A DNA stretch of 64,000 nt from Streptomyces sp. SW4 (GTDB lineage: Bacteria > Actinomycetota > Actinomycetes > Streptomycetales > Streptomycetaceae): positions 3,841,001 to 3,905,000 of the forward strand of contig QKWM01000004.1 in the NCBI GenBank assembly GCA_003248315.1. Reading direction: 5' to 3'. The translations under genes and the position numbers were made by a program. Numbering within the stretch: position 1 is the stretch's first letter; each line of letters opens with the position of its first letter. A model generated the notes under the pieces. The model was not told the origin of the DNA. It saw only the letters and a list, made by a program, of their open reading frames with translations, and ran no database searches. Of this stretch, positions 9,539-18,369 are shown in pieces.

Positions 9539-9576
9539 GGGGCGCGGGGAACTGCGCGACCAGCCACGACGAACCC
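9539..9576. repeat. Dispersed extragenic element, single copy
   Basis: GGGGCGCGGGGAACTGCGCG followed by ACCAGCCACGACGAACCC, 17 bases past the stop of the deacetylase gene and about 60 bases before the glycosyltransferase start. It is preceded by a small hairpin, GCCCT/AGGGC, at 9515-9526. It is the only sizeable gap within the polysaccharide cluster, so it may separate two transcripts or weaken read-through. Confidence 0.65.
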
Positions 9577-9639
9577 GAAGCCGGGCGCCGGGCGGCAGTT
9601 CCCCCTCCATGATCCGCACAGGGGGAAGCAAGCGCAGCC

Positions 9640-11159
9640 ATGCGTACCGGCCGTCACGTCACCATGCTCACCGAAGGCACCTACCCGCACGTCCACGGCG
9701 GGGTCAGCACCTGGTGCGACCAGCTCGTCCGGGCATGCCGGAGGTGGACTTCCACATCGTCTCGCTCACCGGCAGCGGCCGCGAACCGGTCGTCTGGCAG
9801 CTGCCGCCCAACGTCCGCCGGCACACCTCCGTACCCACCTGGGGGCCGCGCCCCGGCCGGGCCCGGCCCCCGTACGGCCGCGCCCGGCGCCGCTTCACCG
9901 ACGCCCACGAACGCCTTCTGCTCGCGTTCCTCGACCCCGGGTCCGGCTGCGACTTCGGCGCCGCGCTCGACGAACTGACCCTCCTCGCCCGCGACGGCGT
10001 GCTCACCGCGGCGCTGCGCACCGAGTCGGCGCTGCGCTCGCTGATGTGGATCTGGACGATGCCGCACCTGGCGACCGCCGCCGCCCGCCCCACCGTGCAC
10101 GACGCGCTGACCGCGACCGACCTGCTCGAACACGCCCTGCGCCCGCTGGCCACCCGCATCCCGGAGGACGGCGTCGCGCACGCGGTCAGCAGCGGGCTGG
10201 CCACCCTGCCCGCGCTCGCCGCCCGGCGGCTGGACGGCGTGCCGTTCCTCCTCACCGAGCACGGCATCTACCTGCGCGAGCGCTACCTCGGCTACCGCGG
10301 CGGCGCCCAGCGGTGGCCGGTCAAGGCGTTCATGCTCGGCTTCTACCGGGAGCTGAACTCCCTCGGCTACCGCACCGCCGACCTCATCACCCCGTGCAAC
10401 CGGTACAACCGGCGCTGGGAGGAACGCGGCGGCGCCGACCCCGGCCGGATCCGCACCGTCTACAACGGCGTCGACCCGGCCGCCTTCCCGCACGCCGGTC
10501 CCGAGCCGGCGGTGCCCACCCTGAGCTGGTGCGGCCGGATCGACCCGATCAAGGACCTGGAGACCCTGATCCGCGCCTACGCCGAGGTCCGCGCCGAGAT
10601 ACCCGAGACCCGCCTGCGGCTCTTCGGCCCGGTCCCGCCCGGCGGCGAGGCCTACCGCACCCGGCTGGAGAAGCTCGCCGCCGAACTCGGCGTCGCCGAC
10701 GGCCTCACCTTCGAGGGCCGCGTCACCGAGGTGTGGCGGGCCTACGCCGCCGGGCACGTGGTCATGCTGTCGTCGATATCCGAGGGCTTCCCGTACTCCC
10801 TCATCGAGGCCATGTCCTGCGGCCGGGCCACGGTCTCCACGGACGTCGGCGGGGTCCGCGAGGCCGTCGGGGACACCGGGCTCGTCGTCCCGCCGCGCGA
10901 GCCCGAGAAGATGGCCGCCGCCGCGCTCACCCTGCTCCGCGACCCCGGACGGCGCCGGGCCCTCGGCGAAGCGGCCCGGCAGCGGGTCGTCGACCGGTTC
11001 ACCCTGCGCCGCTCGATCGACGCCTTCCGCACCATCTACCGGGAGCTGGCCGGCCTGCCCGAGGTGTACGAGCCCACCCTGGAGACGGTCGCCGACTGGA
11101 CCCTGGAACTGCGCGACCCCTGGTACGCGGCCGTCGCCACGGAAGGGGCCGGCCGGTGA
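9640..11159 (+). CDS. pelF: PelF-type GT4 glycosyltransferase (one frame break)
   Basis: Cytoplasmic UDP-sugar-dependent glycosyltransferase of about 506 residues, expected to polymerise an exopolysaccharide. The N-terminus MRTGRHVTMLTEGTYPHVHG and GVSTWCDQLV is the hallmark of the PelF/DUF3492 family, and TEHGIYLRER is also typical. The C-terminal GT4 half has TVYNGVD, LSWCGRIDPIKDLETLI and the E-x7-E nucleotide-sugar motif in SEGFPYSLIEAMSCG. One base is lost at about 9731, where VR-GM-PEVDFHIVSL is split between frames. The ATG at 9640 follows GGGGGAAG. The next gene starts inside its stop (GTGA). PelF of Pseudomonas uses UDP-GalNAc and the fungal counterpart domain is in Gtb3; the substrate here is inferred from those relatives. 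Confidence 0.9.
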
Positions 11160-12676
11160 GCGGCAGCGTCTGGCTGCCGCCCGGCTCCCGCCCCCAGACC
11201 CTGCCCGCCGTGCCCCGCCCGCGCACCCCCCGCTGGGCCGGGCCCGACCCCGTGGACGAACTCGCCGGCCGCCTCGGCGACGCCGTCGCCGCCGCCGTCC
11301 ACCCCGACGAGATCGCCGCGCTGCTGGAGTCCGACGGACTGTCGGACGACCGGATCCGCGAACGGTACGGCGTGAAGGACTCCTTCGCGCTCGCCGAGGC
11401 CCTCTGCGAACGCGTCGAACGCCGCTACCCCGAACCCGAAGGCCCCCTCCACGACCCCTGGCGGGCCGGGCTCCTCGGCTGCCTGCTGCGCGGGGTCGTC
11501 TTCGCCCTCCCCGGCCTCGCCTACGTCCTCGGGGCACCCCTGCTCGGCACGGGCGCCGGCGACCTCGGCCTCCCGGCGGGCACCGTGCCGGTGCTGGCCG
11601 GCGCCCTGTGCGGCTGGACCTGGAACCAGGGCCTGGCCCACCGGGCGTACTCCTGGCTCGGCCTGGGCGACCGCTCCGCCGCCCGCCGCGCCCTGCTGGT
11701 CGGCGCCCCCGCCGGCGCGCTGCTCGGCTCGCTCGTCGCCCTGGCGTCCGCGGGGCCGGCCGGCACCGGCGCGGCCCTCTTCGCCGCCGGCCAGTCCTGC
11801 TACCTGGGCGCGGCCACCGTCCTGCTGGTGACGGGCCGCGAACGGGCCCTGCTCGCCGCGCTGCTGCCGATGGCCGCGGGCGCCGCCGTGCTCCCGGCGA
11901 CCCCGGTGCCGGAGCCGCTGCGGCTGCTCCTGCTGCTCGGTTCGCTCACCGTGGTGGCCGCCCTGGCGCTGCGGGAGGTGGCGCCCGCCGTGAAGGACCT
12001 CGGCGACGGCTCGTGGACCGCCGGGCTCACCGCCCTGCTGCCCTTCGGCGCCCTCGGCGCCCCGGCCCGGGAGCGGGGCAGCAGCCCGCCCTGGCTCACC
12101 GGCTCCCTGCCGTACGCGCTGTCCGGCCTGGGCACCGGCGTCCTGGTGATGCATGCGGCGCTCGGCGACGTCCTGGCGGGCCGGGAGCACGGCGCCGCCG
12201 CGGCACCGGCGGCCGTGGCACTCACCCTGAGCATGGGCCCGGCCGAATGGCTGCTGTACCGCTTCCGCAGCGGCAGCCTCGCCGGCCTGCGCGCGGCGAG
12301 CACCCCGTCCGCGTTCCGGCGGGCCACCGCCCGCACGGTCGCCACCTGCCTGTCCGCCTACCTCGCCGCCCTGCTGGCCCTCGCCGTGGCCGTCTCCGCG
12401 CTCTGGCCGCACGGCCCGGGACCCGGCGACGGCGCCCGTCTTGCCGCGCTGCTCCTGCTCGGGGTGGTGCTGTGGACCGGCCTGCTGCTGCAGTCCTTCG
12501 GCGCGGTGCTGAGCGCGGCGGCCATCGCCTGCGCGGCGGCCCTCGCCCAGACCCTGGCGCTGCTCACCGGCACGGGCGGCCCGCACGCCGCCGCCCTCGC
12601 GGTGTACGGCACGGCGGCCGTCGTCCAGGCCGTGCTGGCCTGCGCCCTGCTGGGGAGGGCGACCGCCCACCGATGA
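11156..12676 (+). CDS. Polytopic membrane protein of the polysaccharide cluster (PelG-like role proposed)
   Basis: Membrane protein of 506 residues with an intact frame. The first ~110 residues are hydrophilic and probably cytoplasmic (DELAGRLGDAVAAAVHPDEI, then RIRERYGVKDSFALAEALCE). From about residue 115 there follow roughly 10-12 hydrophobic segments, rich in Ala, Leu and Gly. The GTG start overlaps the pelF stop by four bases, and its own stop overlaps the next ATG, so it is translationally coupled on both sides. In Pel clusters PelF is partnered by the membrane protein PelG, and in fungi Gtb3 carries its own membrane part. By position this protein is the likely partner for export or membrane anchoring. 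I do not see a recognisable PelG signature, so the role is inference. Confidence 0.75.
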   Translation: MSGSVWLPPGSRPQTLPAVPRPRTPRWAGPDPVDELAGRLGDAVAAAVHPDEIAALLESDGLSDDRIRERYGVKDSFALAEALCERVERRYPEPEGPLHDPWRAGLLGCLLRGVVFALPGLAYVLGAPLLGTGAGDLGLPAGTVPVLAGALCGWTWNQGLAHRAYSWLGLGDRSAARRALLVGAPAGALLGSLVALASAGPAGTGAALFAAGQSCYLGAATVLLVTGRERALLAALLPMAAGAAVLPATPVPEPLRLLLLLGSLTVVAALALREVAPAVKDLGDGSWTAGLTALLPFGALGAPARERGSSPPWLTGSLPYALSGLGTGVLVMHAALGDVLAGREHGAAAAPAAVALTLSMGPAEWLLYRFRSGSLAGLRAASTPSAFRRATARTVATCLSAYLAALLALAVAVSALWPHGPGPGDGARLAALLLLGVVLWTGLLLQSFGAVLSAAAIACAAALAQTLALLTGTGGPHAAALAVYGTAAVVQAVLACALLGRATAHR

Positions 12677-13320
12677 GCCTGCTGGTCCCGTACTACGAGC
12701 ATCCGTCCGTCCGCCCCGCCGAATGGGACGCGATCGTCGCCGCCGCGCCCCGCCTCCACGGCGTCGTCCTCAACCCGGCCAGCGGCCCGGCGACCGCCCC
12801 GACCCCGCCTTCGCCGGTGTCGCCGCCCGGCTGCGGGAGGCGGGGACCCGGGTCCTCGGCTACGCCGACACCGCCTACGGCCGCCGGCCGCACGGCGAGG
12901 TGGTCCGCGACCTCGTCCGGTACCGGGACTGGTACGGCACGGACGGCGCGTTCCTCGACCAGGCCGCCGCGGACCCCGCCGGGTTCGCCCACTACCAGGG
13001 GCTCGCGGTCGCGGCCTGGGGCGCCGGCTGCGGCACCCTCGTCCTCAACCACGGCACCCGGCCGCACCCGGTGTACGCCAGGATCGCCGACGTCCTCGTC
13101 ACCTTCGAGGGCCCCTGGGCGGCCTACCGCGACCTGCCCGCCGAGCCGTGGCCGGGCGGTGGCGCGGGGGTGCGGCTGTGCCACCTGGTGTACGGGGTGC
13201 CGGCCGGCGCCGACGCGGAGGGCCTGGCCCGCGCCCGGGGGCCTCGGTGCACTGCGCGGTGCCCGGGACGGGAGATCATCCGTGGGGTACGTTGCCGCAC
13301 ACCCTGGAGCCCGCCCGTGA
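12673..13320 (+). CDS. Spherulin-4 family protein, GH135 (Sph3)-like (frame broken)
   Basis: Protein of about 215 residues. The start SLLVPYYEHPSVRPAEWDAI and HGVVLNPASGP, followed in the next frame by DPAFAGVAARLREAGTRVLG, YADTAYGRRPHGEVVRDL, RYRDWYGTDGAFLDQAA and YGVPAGAD, is the spherulin-4 fold as I know it. Fungal Sph3 (GH135) is a spherulin-4 protein needed for galactosaminogalactan synthesis and cleaves that polymer. No signal peptide is seen, so the protein may be cytoplasmic or its export signal may be missing. Breaks: one G lost near 12789, one near 13237-13241 and probably one C near 13302, which would let it stop at 13318-13320 and overlap the next GTG start. The ATG overlaps the previous stop by four bases. 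Confidence 0.85.
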   Translation: MSLLVPYYEHPSVRPAEWDAIVAAAPRLHGVVLNPASGPATAPTPPSPVSPPGCGRRGPGSSATPTPPTAAGRTARWSATSSGTGTGTARTARSSTRPPRTPPGSPTTRGSRSRPGAPAAAPSSSTTAPGRTRCTPGSPTSSSPSRAPGRPTATCPPSRGRAVARGCGCATWCTGCRPAPTRRAWPAPGGLGALRGARDGRSSVGYVAAHPGARP

Positions 13321-14124
13321 ATCGCCCGGCCCCGCTGATCGCCCTCCTGCTGCTGCTCCTCGCCGGCTGCACGTCGTCCCCGGACGGCCCGGACGGCCCC
13401 GGCGGCAAGCCGGGCGACGGCGGCGGCGAGCGCTGGCGGCCACGGCCCGGCACCGCCTGGCAGTGGCAGCTCAGCGGCCGGCTCGACACCTCGGTGGACG
13501 TCCCGGTCTACGACATCGACGGCTTCGACCACCCCGCCCGCACCGTCGCCGCGCTGCACGACGACGGCCGGAAGGTGATCTGCTATCTGTCCACCGGCGC
13601 CTGGGAGGAGTTCCGCCCGGACGCGGGGAGTTCCCGGAGGAGGTGCTGGGCCGCGGCAACGGCTGGGAGGGCGAGCGCTGGCTGGACATCCGCCGCCTCG
13701 ACGTCCTGGAGCCGCTGATGGCCGAACGCGTCGACATGTGCCGCGAGAAGGGCTTCGACGCGGTGGAGCCGGACAACATGGACGGCTACCGCAACGACAC
13801 CGGTTTCCCGCTCACCGCCGCCGACCAGCTCCGCTACAACCGGCTGATCGCGCGGCTGGTCCACGACCGGGCATGGCCGTGGGCCTGAAGAACGACCTGG
13901 ACCAGATCCCGCAGCTGGTGGACGACTTCGACTTCGCGGTCAACGAGCAGTGCGCCCAGTACGACGAGTGCGAGGCACTGACGCGGTTCGTCGACGCGGG
14001 CAAGGCCGTCTTCCACGTCGAGTACGAGCTGCCCACCGAACGCTTCTGCCCCCGGTCGCGGGAGCTGGGGCTCAGCTCGATGCGCAAGGAGTACGACCTG
14101 GGGGCCTGGCGCCGGGCCTGCTGA
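13317..14124 (+). CDS. GH114 endo-alpha-1,4-polygalactosaminidase-like lipoprotein, Ega3 type (two frame breaks)
   Basis: About 269 residues. The GTG start gives MNRPAPLIALLLLLLAGCTS, a lipoprotein signal with lipobox LAGC, followed by a Pro/Gly/Asp linker. The TIM-barrel domain carries the GH114 hallmarks WQWQLSGRLDTSVDVPVYDI, DGRKVICYLSTGAWEEFRPD, GERWLDIRRLDVLEPLMAER, GFDAVEPDNMDGYRNDTGFP, GLKNDLDQIP and FAVNEQCAQYDECEAL. One-base losses at about 13625-13628 and 13869-13871 split it over three frames. GH114 enzymes cleave alpha-1,4-galactosaminan; fungal Ega3 is encoded beside agd3, sph3 and gtb3. Anchored outside the cell, it could trim or release the polymer made by the upstream genes. 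Confidence 0.88.
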
Positions 14125-14172
14125 CCGGCGGCGGACCGGACGGCCCGGGCGCCGGCGACCGGACGCAGGCGG

Positions 14173-14952
14173 TCAGCCCAGGGCGAGGACGACCAGCGCC
14201 GTGGTGGCCGCCGTCTCCGCGACACCCCGAACACGTCCCCGGTGACCCCGCCGAACCGGCGGACGCAGTGCCGCAGCAGGAGTTCGGCGGCGGCGACCGC
14301 GACGAGCACCGCGAGCGCCGCCCGCACCCCGGCCCCGGCCCGGAGGCCGCGCCCACCGCGGCGGCGCCCAGCGTCACCGCCGTGGCCACGCCCAGCGCCC
14401 CGCCCGCCGGCACCACCCCGGCGACCGCCGCGCCCAGCCCCTCCGGGCGGGCCGCCGGCACCCCGGCGCGGGCCGCCAGGGTCAGCGCCAGCCGCGCGGT
14501 GACCGCCGAGACGACGGCCGCGCACGCCCCCGCGTCCAGGAGTCCTCGTAGGCCTGGGCGAGCGCGGCGGTCTGGGCGAGCAGCACGAACACGAGGGTGA
14601 GCACGCCGAACGGGCCGATGTCCGACTGCTTCATGATCCGCAGCGCGTCCTCGGCGGGCTTCCCGCTGCCCAGCCCGTCCGCGGTGTCGGCCAGCCCGTC
14701 CAGGTGCAGCCCCCGGGTCAGCACCGCCGGCACGGCGGCCGTGGCGACGGCCGCGAGCAGCGGACCGGCGCCGAGCAGGAGCAGCGCGAGCCCGACGGCG
14801 GCGGCGGCCGCGCCGACCACCAGGCCGGCCAGCGGCGCGCACAGCATGCCGCCGCGCGCGGCCGGGCGGTCCCAGCGGGTCACCCGGACCGGCAGCACGG
14901 TGAGCGTGCCGAAGGCGAAGCGCAGGCCGTCGGCGGAGGGGTTCCTGGGCAC
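14173..14952 (-). CDS. cobS: Adenosylcobinamide-GDP ribazoletransferase (cobalamin-5'-phosphate synthase), frame broken three times
   Basis: Integral membrane enzyme joining adenosylcobinamide-GDP to alpha-ribazole phosphate, the last step of the nucleotide-loop pathway. The protein starts MPRNPSADGLRFAFGTLTVL and contains the family signature TRGLHLDGLADTADGLGSG and MKQSDIGPFGVLTLV, followed by hydrophobic helices. Breaks from one-base losses lie near 14527-14531, 14339-14341 and 14225-14228; after repair the C-terminus reads FGGVAETAATTALVVLALG and stops at 14173. Repaired length is about 260, normal for CobS. cobT and cobU lie within 6 kb. It converges on the GH114 gene with a gap of 48 bp. 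Confidence 0.88.
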
Positions 14953-15012
14953 CGGCGCAGACTACCCGGCGCTCGGCAGGGCCACCGGGGCGCCCGGGGA
15001 TAAAGTTCGCAT

Positions 15013-15776
15013 ATGGGAGAGTGGTGGCACAGGAACCTCGTCGAACCCGGCAAACTGCCGCTGCTCCTCGCCCTCACCGCCTTCGTGCTGACCTTCGTCG
15101 TCACCCGCGTCATCACCCGGCTGATCCGGGCGGGCAAGGGGCCCTTCGGCAACGTCGAGGCGGGCGGACTGCACATCCACCACGTGGTGCCCGGGATCGT
15201 CCTCACCGTCATCGGCGGCTTCGGGGCCGTCGCCGGCGGCAGGCACGGCTTCGGCTCGGCGGCCAGCGCCGTGATCTTCGGGATCGGGGCGGGGCTGGTG
15301 CTGGACGAGTTCGCGCTGATCCTGCACCTGGACGACGTGTACTGGTCGGAGGCGGGGCGGCGCAGCGTGGAGGTCGTGGTGCTGACCGCAGCCCTGGTCG
15401 GGCTGATGCTCGTCGGCTTCTCGCCGTTCGGCGTCGACGGCCTCGACGAGAACGAGATGCAGAACCGTGCCACCGTCATCCGGACGGTCGCGACGAACTT
15501 CCTCTTCTCGCTCGTCGCCCTGAGCAAGGGCAAGGTACGGCTCGCGATCTTCGGGGCGGTGATCCCGCTCGTCGCGATCGTCGGGGCGGTCCGGCTGGCC
15601 CGGCCCGGCTCGCCCTGGGCCCGCCGCTTCTACGCGCGCCGGCCCGCGCCCGTGCGAAGGCCGCCCTGCGCGCCTATCACCACGACCGCCGGTGGGCGGG
15701 GCCGAGCCGCGCCGTTCAGGACTGGATCGGCGGGCGGCCCGACCCCGTGCCGAGCCGGTCCCCGGACCGCCGCTGA
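15013..15776 (+). CDS. Conserved actinobacterial integral membrane protein of unknown function (one frame break)
   Basis: About 254 residues with roughly five membrane segments. Distinctive conserved-looking stretches are GNVEAGGLHIHHVVPGIVLT, GIGAGLVLDEFALILHLDDV and YWSEAGRRSVEVV; the His and Asp residues in them could bind a metal. The C-terminal tail (RARAKAALRAYHHDRRWAGP) is basic and probably cytoplasmic. A C lost at 15643-15645 moves this tail to another frame; the repaired stop is at 15774-15776. The 3' end overlaps the convergent membrane-protein gene by about 60 bp. I recognise the family as common in Streptomyces but know no function. Confidence 0.8.
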
Positions 15777-16417
15777 CGCACGGCCGTCGCGGCGCACAGC
15801 AGCAGGACGGCGGCGATCGCCGCGAGGTGCTCCTTGCCGGCGAGATTCGGCTTGACCAGCACCTCGGCGACCATGCCCAGTACGACCACCCCGGCCGTCG
15901 CGTACGCCCGGTAGCGCCATCCGAGGTACACCGCGAGGCCGACCACCGCGGCCGACGGGCCGGTGTCCACGACGTGCGCGTCCGCGGGCGGCAGCCCGAG
16001 CAGCGGCACGTCCGGTCCCAGCCGGACGCCGAGCCGGGCGTACAGGGTGCCGGCGAGGGTGGCGAGACCGGCGACGGCGAGCGTGCCGGGCCGGCCGAGA
16101 CAGATCTCCGCGAGCCCGAACACGAGCAGGATCTGTGCCAGCGCGCCCCACACCGGCAGGTCCAGGGCGGGGACGAACACCGACAGCGGGGTGCGCAGCA
16201 GGGCGAGCCACAGCGGGTCGGCGGCCCGCACGGCGCCGACGTCCTGCACGAAGCCGTAGCCCCAGGGCTGCCGGTGCACGACGTGCAGGACGGCCGTCAG
16301 GGCGACCGCCCCGAGCGTCATCGCGAGGGCCCGCGGAAGCCGGCGGACCGGCACCGCCCGCACCGCCGCGCACAGCGGTCCCCATTCGGCCCGGGCCCAG
16401 CGGGCGAGCGTGTGCAT
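15716..16417 (-). CDS. Multi-pass membrane protein, possibly rhomboid-like fold
   Basis: Intact 233-residue protein with six or so hydrophobic segments (for example ALAMTLGAVALTAVLHVVH, ALAQILLVFGLAEICLG, and ATAGVVVLGMVAEVLVKPNL). It has a GPSAAVVGLAVYLGWRY stretch that resembles a degenerate rhomboid active-site loop; the usual G-x-S-G serine motif and a clear catalytic His are not seen, so it is probably not a protease. There is an EICLGRPGTLAVAGLATLAG motif in the middle. It is downstream of the minisatellite and cobT on the same strand. The function is unknown. Confidence 0.65.
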   Translation of the reverse strand: MHTLARWARAEWGPLCAAVRAVPVRRLPRALAMTLGAVALTAVLHVVHRQPWGYGFVQDVGAVRAADPLWLALLRTPLSVFVPALDLPVWGALAQILLVFGLAEICLGRPGTLAVAGLATLAGTLYARLGVRLGPDVPLLGLPPADAHVVDTGPSAAVVGLAVYLGWRYRAYATAGVVVLGMVAEVLVKPNLAGKEHLAAIAAVLLLCAATAVRQRRSGDRLGTGSGRPPIQS

Positions 16418-16503
16418 CCGGCGTCTTCCTCATCCGTGCGGCGACCTACGGGCGGGACTCGCCCCACCCCGACCGAAGACGACCGGAACACCGACCACGT
16501 TGA

Positions 16504-16810
16504 GTGCCCCGCGGCCCCCACCATCCTGCCCCGCCCCCACCCGCCCGCACGACCACACGCCCCGAGCCGCAGCCGACCCCGCCCCCAAGCCGCGCCCCAC
16601 CACCCCGCCCACCCACCGACCACCGCGCCCACCCGGCCGCGGGCAACCCGATCACCCACCCGCGCCCCGCCGCCCCGCCCATCCGCAGGCAGCCCGGCCC
16701 TCCACCCGCGGGCGCTGGGCCCGCCCAGCCGCGGCCAGCCATCCCCGCCCAGCCGCGGGCAGTCGTGCCGCTGGGGCGGCACGGGTGGGCGCGGGCGGCA
16801 CCCCGTCAAC
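16504..16810. other. C-rich low-complexity sequence between two minus-strand genes
   Basis: The plus strand is a run of CCCGCCC, CACCCGC and CCGCAGCC-like motifs, giving a strongly C-rich top strand. Translations are Pro/Ala/Arg-rich or Gly/Arg-rich in all frames and none looks like a folded protein. It leads directly into the 36-bp tandem array. I see no promoter or start-site context that would make it coding with confidence. Confidence 0.6.
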
Positions 16811-17169
16811 GCCGGGCTGCGCAACGCCCCCGACGCCGACGCCCACGCCGGGCTGCGCAACGCCCCCGACGCCGACGCCCACGCCGGGCTGCGCAACGCC
16901 CCGACGCCGACGCCCACGCCGGGCTGCGCAACGCCCCCGACGCCGACGCCCACGCCGGGCTGCGCAACGCCCCCGACGCCGACGCCCACGCCGGGCTGCG
17001 CAATGCCCCCGACGCCGATGCCCACGCCGGGCTGCGCAATGCCCCCGACGCCGACGCCCACGCCGGGCTGCGCAATGCCCCCGACGCCGACGCCCACGCC
17101 GGGCTGCGCAATGCCCCCGACGCCGACGCCCACGCCGGGCTGCGCAATGCCCCCGACGCCGACGCCCAC
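16811..17169. repeat. Minisatellite: ten tandem copies of a 36-bp unit
   Basis: Ten head-to-tail copies start at 16811 with unit GCCGGGCTGCGCAACGCCCC then CGACGCCGACGCCCAC. Copy 3 (16883-16917) is 35 bp because its C5 run has four Cs. Copies 1-5 have AAC and copies 6-10 AAT at one site; copy 6 also has GAT for GAC. Read on the plus strand as GLRNAPDADAHA per unit, both changes are silent and all third positions are otherwise G or C; on the minus strand (PGVGVGVGGIAQ) they change Val to Ile. No convincing start codon or ribosome site precedes it on either strand. It may be a variable extragenic repeat or a piece of a repeat protein. Confidence 0.9.
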
Positions 17170-17202
17170 GCCGGGCGCCACGCCCCCGACACCGGCGCCC
17201 GG
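17170..17202 (-). terminator. Hairpin after cobT at the edge of the minisatellite
   Basis: GCCGGGCGCC (17170-17179) and GGCGCCCGGC (17193-17202) form a perfect 10-bp stem with a 14-base loop, 55 bases past the cobT stop on the minus strand. The stem starts with the same bases as the repeat unit. A terminator role is inferred from position. Confidence 0.45.
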
Positions 17203-17256
17203 CGGCGTAACGCGCCGGACCTCAGCGCAACGCCCGCCCCCCGGGCGAACCGTCGG

Positions 17257-18369
17257 CTACTCCGGCTCCGCCTCACCCGGCGCCATCGGGACCGCCGAGG
17301 TCCCGACCTCCTCCGCCGCCTTCTCCTCCCGCTCCGGCAACTCCGCCGCAAGCGCCGCCGCAGCCTGCACCAACGGCAGCGCCAGCAACCCCCCGGCCCC
17401 CTCGCCGACCTTCACCCCGTGCGCCAGCAGCGGCTCCAGCGCCATCCGGTCCAGCGCCTTCGCCTGCCCCGGCTCCCCGCTGTCGTGCGCGGCCAGCCAC
17501 CAGTCCGGCGCCCGGAACGCGATCCGCTGCCCCACCAGCGCACACGCCGCCGTCACGACCCCGTCCAGGATCACCGGCATCTTCCGCACCGCCGCCTGCA
17601 CGAGGAAGCCCGTCATGGCGGCGAGATCGGCACCCCCCACCGCCGCCAGCAGCCGGAGCTGGTCCCCGAGCACCGGCCGCGCCCGGCGCAGCGCGTCCCG
17701 GATCGCGGCGCACTTGCGCATCCAGGCCAGGTCGTCGATGGCCACCCCGCCCCGCCCGGTGACGACGGAGGCGTCGGTCCCGCACAGCGCCGCGATCAGC
17801 ACGCCCGCCGCCGTCGTGCCGCCCACGCTCACATCACCGAGGACCACCAGATCCGTACCGGAGTCGGCCTCCTCGTCGGCCACCGCGACCCCGGCCCGGA
17901 ACGCGGCCTCCGCCTCCTGCGGGGTCAGCGCGTCCTCGACGTCGATCCGCCCGCCGGCGCGCCGCACCCGGTGCCGGACGACCTCCGCCGGAAGCGACTC
18001 CGGGTCGCAGTCCAGGGCCATGTCGACCACGCGGACCGGGACGCCCAGCCGCCGCGCGAGCACGGAGACCGGCCGCGCCCCGTCCAGCACCTCGCGCACC
18101 AGTTCCGCCGCGCTGCCCGCCGGCCGCGCCGACACGCCCAGCTCGGCGACCTTGTGGTCGCCGGCGAAGAGCACCACCCGCGGCCGTTCCACCGGCCGCA
18201 CCGGCACGGCCGACTGCGCCGCCGCCAGCCACTCACCCAGGTCGTCCAGCCGGCCCAGGGACCCGGGCGGCACGACCTGACGCTCCCGGCGTGCCTCCGC
18301 GTCGCGGCGCACCCCGCCGTCGGGGCGCTCGATCAGATCGGTGAAGTCGTCGAGATTCAGCGAGCTCAT
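17257..18369 (-). CDS. cobT: Nicotinate-nucleotide--dimethylbenzimidazole phosphoribosyltransferase
   Basis: Makes alpha-ribazole 5'-phosphate, the lower ligand precursor of cobalamin. It has 370 residues and an intact frame from ATG 18367-18369 (MSSLNLDDFTDLIERPDGG). Family features include PPGSLGRLDDLGEWLA, VVLFAGDHKVAELGVSA, the central VVLGDVSVGGTTAAGVL, MTGFLVQAAVRKMPVILDG and, near the C-terminus, the catalytic-Glu loop GVKVGEGAGGLLALPLVQA. The usual length is about 350. A 192-bp divergent gap separates it from a methyltransferase gene. No cobalamin riboswitch was recognised upstream. Confidence 0.93.
   Translation of the reverse strand: MSSLNLDDFTDLIERPDGGVRRDAEARRERQVVPPGSLGRLDDLGEWLAAAQSAVPVRPVERPRVVLFAGDHKVAELGVSARPAGSAAELVREVLDGARPVSVLARRLGVPVRVVDMALDCDPESLPAEVVRHRVRRAGGRIDVEDALTPQEAEAAFRAGVAVADEEADSGTDLVVLGDVSVGGTTAAGVLIAALCGTDASVVTGRGGVAIDDLAWMRKCAAIRDALRRARPVLGDQLRLLAAVGGADLAAMTGFLVQAAVRKMPVILDGVVTAACALVGQRIAFRAPDWWLAAHDSGEPGQAKALDRMALEPLLAHGVKVGEGAGGLLALPLVQAAAALAAELPEREEKAAEEVGTSAVPMAPGEAEPE

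Noticed and set aside
16811..17169. CRISPR array
   Set aside because: The repeats are directly tandem with no unique spacers, and no cas genes are present.
16318..17181. Minus-strand open frame with PGVGVGVGGIAQ (elastin-like) repeats
   Set aside because: It is a by-product of the 36-bp repeat. Base changes alter amino acids in this frame, third positions are not typical, and no ribosome site or start context is present.
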